A DNA stretch of 64,000 nucleotides, from the NCBI RefSeq assembly GCF_038050405.1, contig NZ_CP150900.1, positions 62,001 through 126,000 of the forward strand, read 5' to 3'. Position 1 is the first letter of the stretch. Every line of letters begins with the position of its first letter. Below the pieces are notes generated by a model, which worked only from the letters and a program-made list of their open reading frames with translations, did no database searches and was not told where the DNA came from. This DNA comes from Paraburkholderia sp. IMGN_8 (lineage in GTDB: Bacteria > Pseudomonadota > Gammaproteobacteria > Burkholderiales > Burkholderiaceae). Positions 9,895 to 17,936 of the stretch are shown here, piece after piece. Made by a program: the position numbers and the translations under genes.

Positions 9895-9907
9895 AACGAA
9901 TCACGCG

Positions 9908-9950
9908 TAAAAAATCCCTGCCCGTGTGGCCACGGCGCAGGGATTGTTCG
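9908..9950. terminator. Bidirectional terminator between NTF2-like and cytochrome genes
   Basis: The 9-bp stem AATCCCTGC/GCAGGGATT (9913-9921 and 9937-9945) sits between two converging genes. On the minus strand it is followed by a run of six Ts, on the plus strand by GTTCGTTTTG. The T-run is better for the minus-strand cytochrome gene. Confidence 0.82.
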
Positions 9951-9975
9951 TTTTGCCAGAAACGCCAGGAGCGAT

Positions 9976-10878
9976 TTATTTCGCCGCGCTGACCATGTAA
10001 TCGACGGCAGCCTTCACGTCCGCATCGGATGCGGTGGAGCCGCCCTTCGCCGGCATCGCGCCCTTACCGTGCAGCGCGTAGTTGTAGACGGTGTCCATCG
10101 GTTCTTTCAGGCGCGACGCCCAAGCGTCCTTGTCGCCGAATTTCGGTGCATTCAGCACGCCTGCCGCATGACACGCCTGGCAAACCTGTTGATACAGCGC
10201 CTTGCCGGCTTGCGATGCGTCCGCGCTTTGCGTGGCGCCCGGTGCCGGCGCGGCTGTTTGCGGCACGTTCGCCATCGCCGCCATGGCGGCAGCGGCCTGG
10301 GCGGCGCCAGCATCCGACGCACCTGCTGTGGCGGCGGCTACGCCCGACGCTGCTTGTGCACCCGGAGCCGCCGCTGCGGGCTGCGCCGGTTCAGGGAAGC
10401 TCGCGCCGGAATTGTTCGCCATATAGGCAACCGCGCGGGAGATTTCGAAGTCGCTGTAGTCGTCCGGGCTGGTGCCGCCGCGCGCGGGCATCGCGCCCTT
10501 GCCGGTCAGCGCCGTGTGCAGGAGCGTGTCGAAGCCTTGCGCGATACGCGGCGCCCAGTCAGCGGTAGTGGTGAATTTCGGCGCGCCAGCCGTACCCGCC
10601 GCGTGACACGCGGAGCAAACGGCCTTGTAGACCTCTTCGCCGGATTTGTAGACGCGCGGCGCATTGGCGTCGCGGACGTCGACCTGCGCAAGCGGCTTGA
10701 TGCGGGCGCTGACCGCGGCTTCGGAGAGACTGTCTGTGCCGGCGCCGGTACGAGTCGAGACATCGACGTAGACCGCCAGCAGAACGATGATGATGATCGG
10801 TACAGCAAACCCCGCGATGATCGCAGCGATGAGCTGCTTGGGGGTTTTGATCGGGGCTCCGTGTGGTGCTTCGCTCAT
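9976..10878 (-). CDS. Membrane-anchored dihaem cytochrome c (c5-like)
   Basis: A 300-residue protein with a short cytoplasmic N-terminus, one membrane segment (about residues 17-39, rich in I/V/L) and two periplasmic cytochrome c domains. Haem motifs are CSACH at residues 88-92 and CQACH at 233-237. Each domain ends with GKGAMPA(R/K)GG, so Met130 and Met275 are probable axial ligands. An Ala-rich linker of about 60 residues joins the domains. The two domains resemble each other (APKF, W, GAMP), suggesting internal duplication. It is likely an electron carrier to a terminal oxidase, an inference from the family. The ATG at 10878 is preceded by GGAGACGAGAC. Confidence 0.9.
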   Translation of the reverse strand: MSEAPHGAPIKTPKQLIAAIIAGFAVPIIIIVLLAVYVDVSTRTGAGTDSLSEAAVSARIKPLAQVDVRDANAPRVYKSGEEVYKAVCSACHAAGTAGAPKFTTTADWAPRIAQGFDTLLHTALTGKGAMPARGGTSPDDYSDFEISRAVAYMANNSGASFPEPAQPAAAAPGAQAASGVAAATAGASDAGAAQAAAAMAAMANVPQTAAPAPGATQSADASQAGKALYQQVCQACHAAGVLNAPKFGDKDAWASRLKEPMDTVYNYALHGKGAMPAKGGSTASDADVKAAVDYMVSAAK

Positions 10879-11174
10879 GCTTGTCTCGTCTCCGTGGGTA
10901 TGTGAGCGGTACAGCGTGACGGCAACTTCTTGTTCTTGAATCAGCCACGGACGATTATAGACGTAACGTTTCGGCGGCGGCGAGCGGCGTGGCGAGGTGT
11001 TCAGCAGGCGTTTACCCGCATCGCGGGGCGCTCCTTGTGGCGCTCGGGCGGCGGTTTTGATGCGCCAAATACCGCCATGCGGGCCGTCCGGTGGACGGTT
11101 TGGACGAAACCGGGTATCCTTGCGGTCTCGCTTTGGCGTCGCTCCCGTTCAGGTTGCCGCGCTTTCGTGTTGAA

Positions 11175-11250
11175 GCGCCCGTAGCTCAATGGATAGAGTA
11201 CTGCCCTCCGAAGGCAGGGGTTGCTGGTTCGATCCCAGCCGGGCGCGCCA
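11175..11250 (+). tRNA. tRNA-Arg (anticodon CCG), encoded CCA
   Basis: A 76-nt cloverleaf: acceptor stem GCGCCCG pairs with CGGGCGC, D-arm GCTCAATGGATAGAGT, anticodon stem CTGCC/GGCAG with loop CTCCGAA giving anticodon CCG, T-arm CTGGTTCGATCCCAG, and a genomically encoded GCCA end. It reads CGG arginine codons. The gene is intact and its 3' part (from 11206) is the left copy of the 51-bp repeat that bounds the integrated element. Confidence 0.97.
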
Positions 11251-11256
11251 AATCTG
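11206..11256 (+). repeat. attL: Left attachment site, 51-bp direct repeat inside tRNA-Arg
   Basis: Runs from CTCCGAAGGC in the anticodon loop through the tRNA 3' end to AATCTG just beyond it. An identical 51-bp copy lies at 24717-24767 in the same orientation. Identity ends abruptly on both sides, as expected for an integrase crossover region using a tRNA 3' half. Confidence 0.93.
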
Positions 11257-11347
11257 ACAAGGGTTCTAGCCATATCTCCCCCCAAATTGACCGGCCTTCA
11301 TACCCGACTAGGGCAGCATGAGGGCAAAACTTGCGCGACGCCGCTAG

Positions 11348-11374
11348 AAGGGGTGAGGATTTCGCTCACCCCTT
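11348..11374 (-). terminator. Hairpin after the leftmost prophage gene
   Basis: A perfect 10-bp stem AAGGGGTGAG/CTCACCCCTT with a 7-nt loop lies 30 bp past the stop of the 258-aa gene. No long T-run follows on either strand (AAAG on the 5' side of the minus copy, CT after it), so it is a probable but not classical terminator. Confidence 0.5.
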
Positions 11375-11403
11375 TGCAATGCCTCGCCGAGCATATCGGG
11401 CGA

Positions 11404-12180
11404 CTACGCAAGCGATCCGGACGGGGTGCCGTCGATCACCCCGATGTCGCGCAGGCGGGCGGCAAGATGCGACCAGATCGAATGCTCTTGCGCGCCGAGT
11501 AGCTTGGATATTGCGCGGCCATGGCGCGCCGCGGTATCGCGGTGCACACCGACCATTTCCCCGATCGCGCCGCATTTGTGGTCGGCGCCGAAATGTCGTT
11601 CGGTGAGCCAGCGGGTTAAATTGGTATCGCGATACTCTTTGCGCTCCACACCAGGCACAAACTGAATAACGAAGTTGATCGCGGTGTGCCAGATGTCATC
11701 GTTGCGCCACGGCCAGCGCGACCGCGTCTCGGGTTGCCGGCCGAACGACCTGGGACCGCACGCCGCCAACACGAACGCGAGTTCGAAACGAGACAAATCT
11801 CGCACTATGCGCATAATCGCGCCGCCGGCGCCGTCGAATTCCACATCGATAAAGCCAGTCGCGCCCCCCGTAGAACTCCCGCTCGTCGAATCGGATGCAC
11901 GGGCATACGCGCGCTCTAGCGTCGACGCGACGACCGCTTTAGCGTTCGCGAATTCGTTCGATGAGTCGGGGCTGAGTAACGTAAGCAGATGCCTTGGCAT
12001 TCTTTCGTGCGCCAGCCCTTCCGGCTGCGGATCGACGTCATCCCAGTGGATAGCTGCGGAACCGTCAGCGTAGATCTTGACGGCGGTTCCAACCCGGCCA
12101 GCGTGTATGCTGCGGACGCGATCGCCTGGTTGAATTGCGGGAAGTTGAGTTTGCTCGGGACGAGCGGGGATATGGCTCAT
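11404..12180 (-). CDS. Prophage regulator-like protein with SH3/KOW-like and HTH-like parts
   Basis: A 258-residue protein of unknown function. Residues about 18-65 (GDRVRSIHAGRVGTAVKIY..GSAAIHWDD..PQPEGL) look like a small SH3/KOW-type beta barrel. A Ser/Gly-rich linker follows. The C-terminal half contains FELAFVLAACGPRSFGRQPE and a helix-turn-helix-like segment, GAIGEMVGVHRDTAARHGRAISKLL. The combination suggests a transcription factor or Q-like antiterminator, but this is inference only. The ATG at 12180 is chosen because AGAGG precedes it; the open upstream extension has no protein-like composition. It is the last gene before the left att site, and an intrinsic terminator lies in its leader at 12343-12366. 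Confidence 0.65.
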   Translation of the reverse strand: MSHIPARPEQTQLPAIQPGDRVRSIHAGRVGTAVKIYADGSAAIHWDDVDPQPEGLAHERMPRHLLTLLSPDSSNEFANAKAVVASTLERAYARASDSTSGSSTGGATGFIDVEFDGAGGAIMRIVRDLSRFELAFVLAACGPRSFGRQPETRSRWPWRNDDIWHTAINFVIQFVPGVERKEYRDTNLTRWLTERHFGADHKCGAIGEMVGVHRDTAARHGRAISKLLGAQEHSIWSHLAARLRDIGVIDGTPSGSLA

Positions 12181-12884
12181 GGTGTGGCCTCTTTGATTGG
12201 CGGTTATTCCGCTCCCCACTGTCAAATGGGGTGGGCGGGCGCATGACAGGGTTGACAGACCGGCAATCAAAGAAACCGGCGCATCCGAAGATGCCCCCGC
12301 CAAGGCCCACCCGCTGAAAGAGGCGCACAAAGGCGTCACGCACAAAAAAGCCGCTCTGCGCGGCTGTGCGCTTTGATTGGTCGGGCTGTCAAACCCGGTG
12401 CCTGTTGTCTCGGGCACGACTGGAGTATAGCCGGTTAGGCTTTGTTTACAAGTGGCAAGTGTTGGATAGCGCACGTCCCGCGCTTGCGCCGCCTCGTTCC
12501 TAGCGACGCTCAAATGGCGCCGCTTCTTTGGTTTGCCCATCGATGCCCCCCCCGTTGGGACTGGTTGCGGCGCACATGCGCTGTATGGCTACACTACGGC
12601 GCTGCGATTGCCGTCCATTCCGCGATGAGCGGGGCAATCTCCGATTAGATCGATGATTTAACGGTCGGGGCAGCATCTTGGCTCCGCTTGATGGTTCGGA
12701 GGGCAACATTCGATCGCGGATCGTGCTTGACGAGGCCCGCGGTGCCTGCGTACGATGCGTGAGCATTCCGGCACTCGCCAACGGCGGGTTGATCGCGGCT
12801 AGGCGCGGCGTGAGCGGAGGGGACATTGCCCGGAATGTATGACCCTGCCCGCTTCTTTCGAAACCAATCGCAAAGGAGCGAATC
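12181..12884. other. Prophage intergenic region between divergent genes
   Basis: About 700 bp without a credible gene, between the divergent 258-aa and 72-aa genes. It holds a minus-strand terminator (12343-12366), the repeated words TTTGATTGG (about 12192 and 12372) and CTGTCAAA (about 12220 and 12388), which could be operator-like, and the likely promoters of both genes. A 129-codon open frame on the minus strand here is Ser/Arg-rich and is not believed. Confidence 0.5.
12343..12366 (-). terminator. Intrinsic terminator in the leader of the 258-aa prophage gene
   Basis: On the minus strand AGCCGC/GCGGCT forms a 6-bp stem with a 5-nt loop followed by six Ts. It lies 163 bp upstream of the ATG at 12180 and no minus-strand gene is nearby on its upstream side. 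It either stops leftward transcription from the fibre genes' antisense side or acts as a leader attenuator. Confidence 0.65.
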
Positions 12885-13103
12885 ATGTCGACAATGCAGG
12901 AAAAGGCACTCGAAGCACAGGCGCGACGCGCGGCAAAAGCAGTTGGACTTTTGGCTTTGAAGTCGCGCTGTAGGCTGCATCACTGGAACGATGTGGGCGG
13001 CTTTCAGTTGGTCGACCCGTATTGCAACACTGTTATCGAAGGTCTGAGATACGAGTTGAGCCCGGAAGCTGTAATCGAGTTCTGCCAAGACAGGCGAGCA
13101 TAA
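12885..13103 (+). CDS. Small prophage protein, unknown
   Basis: A 72-residue protein, basic N-terminal helix (EKALEAQARRAAKAVGLLALKSR) and a short strand-like part (NVGGF-like NDVGGFQLVDPYCNTVIEG) ending RYELSPEAVIEFC. An excellent Shine-Dalgarno, AAAGGAG, lies seven bases before the ATG, and a strong hairpin follows the stop. I recognise the type from Burkholderia prophages but cannot name a function. It points rightward, towards the PrtN-like gene. Confidence 0.75.
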   Translation: MSTMQEKALEAQARRAAKAVGLLALKSRCRLHHWNDVGGFQLVDPYCNTVIEGLRYELSPEAVIEFCQDRRA

Positions 13104-13104
13104 T

Positions 13105-13132
13105 GAGAAGGGGGCCGCGAGGCCCCTTTCTC
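13105..13132 (+). terminator. Hairpin after the 72-aa prophage gene
   Basis: A 12-bp stem (GAGAAGGGGGCC against GGCCCCTTTCTC, one G-U pair) with loop GCGA directly after the stop codon. The downstream T-tract is poor (GTTG), so termination may be partial and allow entry into the PrtN-like gene. Confidence 0.65.
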
Positions 13133-13204
13133 GTTGATGCCTCGCTGAGCGCCGCCCGCCGCGGGGATGGTGCGTTTCACACCCCCCTTGTTCAGATTTT
13201 TACC

Positions 13205-13459
13205 ATGCCTACCCTCGAACGACTTGAATCCCAATTCAACGCACCACTCCTGCCAATAGAGGTGGTGCGTGCGAATTTTTTCCCGCACCTCTCTGAAGAC
13301 ACCTTCAACCGCCGCGCGCGAGCAAATGACCTCGGCTTCCCGATTATCCGAACGGACCGGTCGCAGAAGGCCGCCATGTTCGTCCATATCGAGGACCTGG
13401 CAACCTATCTAGATGCGCGGCGTACCGTTGCAGTGCGCGAGCACGCCAACCTCACCTAG
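13205..13459 (+). CDS. PrtN-like pyocin-activator family protein
   Basis: An 84-residue small DNA-binding-type protein. The pattern PLLPIEVVRANFFPHLSED, NRRARANDLGFPIIR and MFVHIEDLATYLDARR matches the PrtN layout of a basic HTH start, a central proline-containing segment and a C-terminal (V/F)H..DLA..ID.RR. In Pseudomonas, PrtN activates pyocin genes; family members in prophages are presumed regulators. The ATG at 13205 is chosen because it begins the domain; the longer frame is antisense-like and not conserved. No strong Shine-Dalgarno is visible. It converges on the fibre gene ending at 13467. Confidence 0.7.
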   Translation: MPTLERLESQFNAPLLPIEVVRANFFPHLSEDTFNRRARANDLGFPIIRTDRSQKAAMFVHIEDLATYLDARRTVAVREHANLT

Positions 13460-13466
13460 ATTTGCG

Positions 13467-14399
13467 TTAGCTAAAGACTGACCCCTTCCAGGCGCCGCCC
13501 GTGTAAATCCAGAGTTTTGCGTTGGTGGTATCGAATACCATCGGCGCGCAACCGGTCGCAATGTTGGTCGGCGTGCCAGTCGGTGCGCCCGCGCAAGTCG
13601 GGATTTGCGTAAAGCCGCCCGTTGCCGTTGTCGCGAGTGCCGCGCCCGTCCCGTTAAGAATGACGTTGCCAGCGGGGCCGCTTGCGCCGCCCGCGCCGGG
13701 AGTCAGTTTGATGTCGCCGCCGTGCCCCGTGCCGAATCCTGTCCCGGTCGTCAAATTGACGTTGCCACCGTTTGACGTTGACGTGCCACCGTTGCCGGTC
13801 GTGACTGAAAAAGCGGCGCCGTTGACGTTATAGGCGGGGCCTGACGTTGCGCCGCTGCCCGTCGTAACTGAGATGCTGCCCGGTGTACCGCCTGCCGCAG
13901 TCGTGCTGCCAGTCGTAAGGGTGATATTCCCCGTGCTGTTGCCTGTACTACTGGTAGACACGGCGATATTCCCGCCGTTGTTGGTCGCCGCCGCCGTAAT
14001 GTTGATGCCGCCGCCTTGCGAATTGCCTGTGCCTGCCTTTATGTTGACGTCGCCGCCCGTCGTGCCACCCGTGCCGCCTTGCACGACCGCCGCCGCGCCC
14101 GTGCCTGACGGTGCCAAACCGCCGATTAGGGTAGCCGCGCCGGGAGTGCCCGACGTGGGGGAGCTTGAGCCACCCTGTAAAAGTAGCGCGCCACCATTGG
14201 AAAGTGTTTGCGTGCCCGCTCCTGCTATCACGGTCAGATTGCGACCCGGTGCGGAATTCGAGGCGTTATTAACTGCGTCGCCCGGTTGAATCGTCAAGTC
14301 TTGACCGGGCAGAGTTTTGATAGTCGTCGTCGTGCCGGAAAAGAACGTGAGAATCTGATTCAAGCCGCCTTTTAGGCGTGGTCCAAGTTCGCCGAACAT
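13467..14399 (-). CDS. Gly/Thr-rich repetitive phage fibre-like protein
   Basis: A 310-residue protein, almost entirely Gly, Thr, Ser, Asn and Ala. From about residue 30 to 260 it repeats a short G-G-x-(I/V)-x-(I/V/L)-x-(T/A)-G unit, for example GGDVNIKAGTG, GGNIAVSTSS, GGNVNLTTGTG and GGDIKLTPGAG, the pattern of a right-handed parallel beta-helix. The C-terminus (FDTTNAKLWIYTGGAWK) is a short cap seen in many tail-fibre-like proteins. It follows the 138-aa gene without a gap (TAA then ATG) and is last in the fibre block. Likely role: host-contact fibre or its tip. Confidence 0.7.
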   Translation of the reverse strand: MFGELGPRLKGGLNQILTFFSGTTTTIKTLPGQDLTIQPGDAVNNASNSAPGRNLTVIAGAGTQTLSNGGALLLQGGSSSPTSGTPGAATLIGGLAPSGTGAAAVVQGGTGGTTGGDVNIKAGTGNSQGGGINITAAATNNGGNIAVSTSSTGNSTGNITLTTGSTTAAGGTPGSISVTTGSGATSGPAYNVNGAAFSVTTGNGGTSTSNGGNVNLTTGTGFGTGHGGDIKLTPGAGGASGPAGNVILNGTGAALATTATGGFTQIPTCAGAPTGTPTNIATGCAPMVFDTTNAKLWIYTGGAWKGSVFS

Positions 14400-14816
14400 T
14401 TAGAAGTCCCCCCCGACTGCGAGCACGTCGATTTCCTTCGCGGTCGTCACGGTCGTGAGCGCCTTGATGCCAAGAACCGCGCCGTTCGCGACATACAAAA
14501 TACGGTTGCCGTTTGCGTCGTACGACAGGCCGGGCCATTGAGCATTGCGAAGAATGTCAACGGCGGGAACGCTATTAACGCTGCCAGCGGTCGCCGGTAT
14601 CGAAACAGTCGCGAGGATATAGACGACAGAACTGATCGTCATGACAAGCTGAACGTCGCGCGCCGATGAGTCGGTTGACGCGACCGTAAGGGCTTCAATT
14701 TTGGTCCCGTTCGTCGCCCCGGTAACGAGCGTTTTAACGTTCGAAGCATCTGCGGGCAAAATCTGTGCAACGTAGTTTTTGACGGTCTGCGGAAAAATCG
14801 GGGTTGCTGTAGGCAT
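14400..14816 (-). CDS. Phage structural protein, unknown
   Basis: A 138-residue, strand-rich protein (PQTVKNYVAQILPADASNVKTLVTG, then alternating small and hydrophobic residues to AKEIDVLAVGGDF). No signal peptide, no cysteines, no catalytic motif. It sits between two fibre-like proteins and directly abuts both, so it is probably a virion or tail component. I do not recognise the family by name. RBS: AGCATGCC only, weak, consistent with translational coupling to the upstream gene ending 2 bp away. Confidence 0.65.
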   Translation of the reverse strand: MPTATPIFPQTVKNYVAQILPADASNVKTLVTGATNGTKIEALTVASTDSSARDVQLVMTISSVVYILATVSIPATAGSVNSVPAVDILRNAQWPGLSYDANGNRILYVANGAVLGIKALTTVTTAKEIDVLAVGGDF

Positions 14817-14818
14817 GC

Positions 14819-15802
14819 TTAGAGCCCTCCAAAAAGGGTATAGGACACGTAGTCAATGAACGAACCGCCACCGCCCGTTATGGAGGTGGCGATCCACTTA
14901 CTCGTGGCGTTGTTCCAGACGAGCGAGTAACCGTCGATGCCCGCACCTTCGGTGACGTTGACATCCGAGAGGCTTGCCAGCGATAGAGCGCCGCCGGTAA
15001 TGCCGATGCCGCGCACCGTGAACCAGTTAGTGCCGTCTGTGAAAAACGAGACCCCCTGGTTCTGCGGAATAGAGAGCGTGCCGTTCGTTACGCCGTCGAG
15101 CTTCAGGCCAGACGGTACGGTCAGGGTGCAGCCGCCGGCGCCGATGTTCTGCAACTCGCCCCACCATCCGACCGGGAAGGCGGAACTAACGCCCGAGGTC
15201 GGCGTCGGGAGCGCATGGGTTGTAGCCGATGCGCTGTTCATCACGGTTGTCTTGGCGCGATCGCCAGTGACAAGCGTGTAGGACGCCGTCTGCACTGCGC
15301 CGCCCGCTAGCAGGATGCTCGTGCGCACCGTGCCGCTGGCCGTGATGGGGCCGTTCGAGGCCTGGTCCGTCTCGACGCCGCCGGCCGCCGCAACGGATGT
15401 CACCGTGCCGGCGCCGGCGCTCGCCGTGGCGCTAGGCTGATAGCTGCGGTAGTCCGTATAGCTTGTGGCCGTCATCGTGCCGGTGACGATGGAATAGAGC
15501 GGAACCTTGCCAGCCGGAAACCCCGAAGTATTAGCGCCGACCGCGCCCGTGGTCGGGTCTGCATACAAATAGTTCGTCGTGCTGGCAACAAGCGTTACGA
15601 TGCCGTTCGCGATGGCATGCGCTGTGCCTGTGCTGTCAACGAATGTTCCACCGTATGTCCCCCACGTCAGACCGCTGCACGCGCTCGCGTGACGTCCCCA
15701 AAGCATCGCGGGACTAGCCGCGTCGAGTAGGCTATTTACGACCACTTCCTTATTCGCTTGCGTGCTCGAAATGGTATCGAGCAAGGTCGTGCTGTTGGAC
15801 AT
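14819..15802 (-). CDS. Phage tail-fibre-like protein
   Basis: A 327-residue Ser/Thr/Ala/Gly-rich protein. The N-terminal part (to about residue 120) includes LLDAASPAMLWGRHASACSGLTWGTYGG and ends with SYTDYRSY, as in small phage baseplate or fibre base proteins. The middle has a GTVTSVAAAGGVET stretch typical of phage tail-fibre repeats. The C-terminal region has SLSDVNVTEGAGIDGYSLVWN, the common fibre motif in which a D-V-x-G-x-x-D-G segment is followed by LVWN and KW. It is the first gene of a three-gene fibre block. The ATG at 15802 follows a weak GAGGTAACC. Confidence 0.72.
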   Translation of the reverse strand: MSNSTTLLDTISSTQANKEVVVNSLLDAASPAMLWGRHASACSGLTWGTYGGTFVDSTGTAHAIANGIVTLVASTTNYLYADPTTGAVGANTSGFPAGKVPLYSIVTGTMTATSYTDYRSYQPSATASAGAGTVTSVAAAGGVETDQASNGPITASGTVRTSILLAGGAVQTASYTLVTGDRAKTTVMNSASATTHALPTPTSGVSSAFPVGWWGELQNIGAGGCTLTVPSGLKLDGVTNGTLSIPQNQGVSFFTDGTNWFTVRGIGITGGALSLASLSDVNVTEGAGIDGYSLVWNNATSKWIATSITGGGGSFIDYVSYTLFGGL

Positions 15803-15901
15803 GGTTACCTCATGATTTTACTTAACAACTGATTAGTATTACTTATAAAACTATCAGCATGAACTCCCCTCGTGAGCATCCTCTTTCGACATCCCCCGAA
15901 G

Positions 15902-16087
15902 TCAGTCCCCGTCCTCGCACTCGTCATCATCTGCGAGGCGTGAATGGCGGTACGGCACGAGCTCTATTGCAGCCGCGATTCGATGTTCCATGCTGATGCC
16001 CGGGTTGCCCATCACCGCCTTAAGGAACTCTTTCGGGTCTTCCGTGGGCTGGATCTCGCTCCACGCCGCAGCATGCTTATCGACCAT
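15902..16087 (-). CDS. Small terminase-small-subunit-like protein
   Basis: A 61-residue acidic protein. Its core DPKEFLKAVMGN...EHRIAAAIELVPYRH resembles the central segment of terminase small subunits that read D-P-x-x-F-L-x-x-(V/M)-M ... R-x-x-A-A-x-x-(L/M)-(M/V)-P. It has no obvious DNA-binding part and ends DDDECEDGD. The ATG at 16087 is preceded by AGGAGC, and the gene starts 10 bp after the longer terminase-like gene. It may be a separated fragment of that family or an independent small protein. Confidence 0.55.
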   Translation of the reverse strand: MVDKHAAAWSEIQPTEDPKEFLKAVMGNPGISMEHRIAAAIELVPYRHSRLADDDECEDGD

Positions 16088-16097
16088 CCCCGAGCTC

Positions 16098-16586
16098 CTA
16101 TTTTTTGTCCTTGTTGTTGACGACGAGCCGCGCCGGAGGCGAGAGCGCCACGAACTTGCTGGCCGCACGCTTCGCCTTATCAGCTTGCTCCTCCTTCTTT
16201 CCGCCTTCGCCCTTCTTGGCGTAGAGGAACGGCAACGCTCCGCAGGCCGCGCGGATCTGGGCCGCCGTAGCCTCAACGCGGCCGAGCGCGACGTCCTGCA
16301 GCATCGTCAGCACGTCACGATCCCCCATCGGCACGGGAACCGCTTTCGTGCGCTTGAGCGCGCCACCGTGTGCCTGCTGTTCCAGGCTCTCCTTTTTTGC
16401 CGGCCGGTGCGCCCCCTCAACCTGCCCTGGCTTTGCTGCCGGCTTGCGGGGGGCGCCCGTTTTCGACGTCTTCGGAGCGTGATTTGCTGATTTAGCGGGT
16501 CCGGCCTTTGATTTCCGGCCGGCGCCCGGCCGAGCGCCGCCAGCATTGGCGCGCGCACCTCCGCTTTTTCCTTTAGTGCCACTCAT
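16098..16586 (-). CDS. Terminase small subunit-like protein
   Basis: A 162-residue, very basic protein. The N-terminus GGARANAGGARPGAGRK is typical of phage small terminases, and the C-terminal QIRAACGALPFLYAKKGEGG followed by KKEEQADKAKRAA matches a small-terminase segment common in Burkholderiales prophages. Small terminases recognise phage DNA for packaging and hand it to the large subunit. A GAGGAGG Shine-Dalgarno lies nine bases before the ATG. The gene lies downstream of portal, not upstream, and no large terminase follows, which is unusual. Confidence 0.62.
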   Translation of the reverse strand: MSGTKGKSGGARANAGGARPGAGRKSKAGPAKSANHAPKTSKTGAPRKPAAKPGQVEGAHRPAKKESLEQQAHGGALKRTKAVPVPMGDRDVLTMLQDVALGRVEATAAQIRAACGALPFLYAKKGEGGKKEEQADKAKRAASKFVALSPPARLVVNNKDKK

Positions 16587-16742
16587 TTGCTGAATTCCTC
16601 CTCACCGAGAGATGTTCAAACAACGATTTTTTCTCCGCGTGCGGGAACGCTCGGTTTCCCGCGATCCAAAACGCCAGAGATTCGATCCCCCTACCCCTAT
16701 CGTCGTCACAGAGGCCGCCAGAACGACGCTGGACGGCTTCGT

Positions 16743-17936
16743 TCAGCGTCTCGCCCGTGCCGAATCCTCGGCCAGATTCAACGGCTGGAGCGGCTCATCG
16801 AGGCCGGCGATCGGATCGTAGCCCTCTTCCTCGCGGCCCTCGTTGCGGGTCATGACGCCGATCTGGACGAGCTGGGTGATGCGGGTAGCGCGCGCCGCGC
16901 CATCGCCGCGCATCATTGGCTTATGGTCGAAATCCGGCTCAAGATCCGAATCGGGGCCGAGCAGATTGAAGCAGAGCGAGTATTCCCACAGCCGAGCCCA
17001 TGGAATCATCGTGTCCGTCCAGAACTCGATGGACTGTTGCTCGATGTTGCTGAAGGTTGCCTTGCTCAGGTCGCCGATCTTGTGCGGTGGCACGCGGAAA
17101 ATGCGCGCGATCTCGGTCGTCTTGGCACCGCGCGCCTCAATGAACTGGCTGTCCTTGTTCGTGAGGCCGAGTTCGTGGAACTTCATGCCGCGCTCGAGCA
17201 CGGCAACCTTGCCGCGGTTCGATCCGCCCTGCAGATCCTGCCAGGAATCGCGGAATTGCTGCTTGGCTTCCCTGCTCGCGAACCCACCTGGGTATTCGAT
17301 CCATCCGCCGCCGGGTTTCGCATCGTTGGCGAAAAACCTCGTCGAATAGTCCTGCATCGACAGCCCTTCGCCAATTGCCTGGCACGCGAGCGTGATGAGG
17401 CTTAGACCCATATAGCCGTCGTCGCTCAGGCTACGCAGATGCCAGATATCGTGCCGGCTGTAAGTGATGGTATTGCCGTTCTGATCGATATATCGATAGC
17501 GATAATCACCGTTGTCAAGCAACTCGATCTTCATGCGATCGGGGTGCAATGGGAGCAGCTCGGTAATCTCGCCGAGACGATTGGCGATGATCTGGCAGAA
17601 GGCATTTCCACGCAACGCCAGGTGCCCTTGCAGCATCATTCGCCATTCATACGGCGTCTGAAAGCGGTTCGGCGCCTTCTCGATCAGCTTATAGAGCCAG
17701 TGCGTGCGCTCTTTCGTGCGACCGCCCGATGCCTTCGGCTTATAAAGCTCGAATGGCATGATCGCGAACGATTCCGCCAGCACACGAACGCAAGCCAGCA
17801 CATCCGGAAGCGTCATGGCCGACGCGGGCGTGACTCGAACGCCTGAAGACGTGCGAATGCCGACCGGCGCGAACCAGAAAGACCCCCATGGCGACCGATC
17901 GGTCGCGCCATCGGCGCGGATGCGTGAGAGGAACAT
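16743..17936 (-). CDS. HK97-type phage portal protein
   Basis: A 397-residue portal protein, the dodecameric ring through which DNA enters the head. Family landmarks are SAMTLPDVLACVRVLAES near residues 35-52, LYKLIEKAPNRFQTPYEWR, GNAFCQII, ELLPLHPDRM, HDIWHLR, and the conserved RVPPHKIGDLSKATFSNIEQQSIEFW near residues 285-310. Length is normal. The ATG at 17936 overlaps the stop of the upstream membrane protein gene by one base (TAATG), supporting this start over the longer open frame. Normally it would be followed by a head protease and major capsid gene; neither is present. Confidence 0.9.
   Translation of the reverse strand: MFLSRIRADGATDRSPWGSFWFAPVGIRTSSGVRVTPASAMTLPDVLACVRVLAESFAIMPFELYKPKASGGRTKERTHWLYKLIEKAPNRFQTPYEWRMMLQGHLALRGNAFCQIIANRLGEITELLPLHPDRMKIELLDNGDYRYRYIDQNGNTITYSRHDIWHLRSLSDDGYMGLSLITLACQAIGEGLSMQDYSTRFFANDAKPGGGWIEYPGGFASREAKQQFRDSWQDLQGGSNRGKVAVLERGMKFHELGLTNKDSQFIEARGAKTTEIARIFRVPPHKIGDLSKATFSNIEQQSIEFWTDTMIPWARLWEYSLCFNLLGPDSDLEPDFDHKPMMRGDGAARATRITQLVQIGVMTRNEGREEEGYDPIAGLDEPLQPLNLAEDSARARR

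Noticed and set aside
12500..12886. A 128-codon minus-strand frame in the prophage intergenic region
   Set aside because: Ser/Arg/Pro-rich, no Shine-Dalgarno, overlaps the likely promoter region of the 72-aa gene.
15803..15901. A further prophage gene in the fibre-terminase gap
   Set aside because: Only 99 bp, AT-rich, no frame with a start and RBS.
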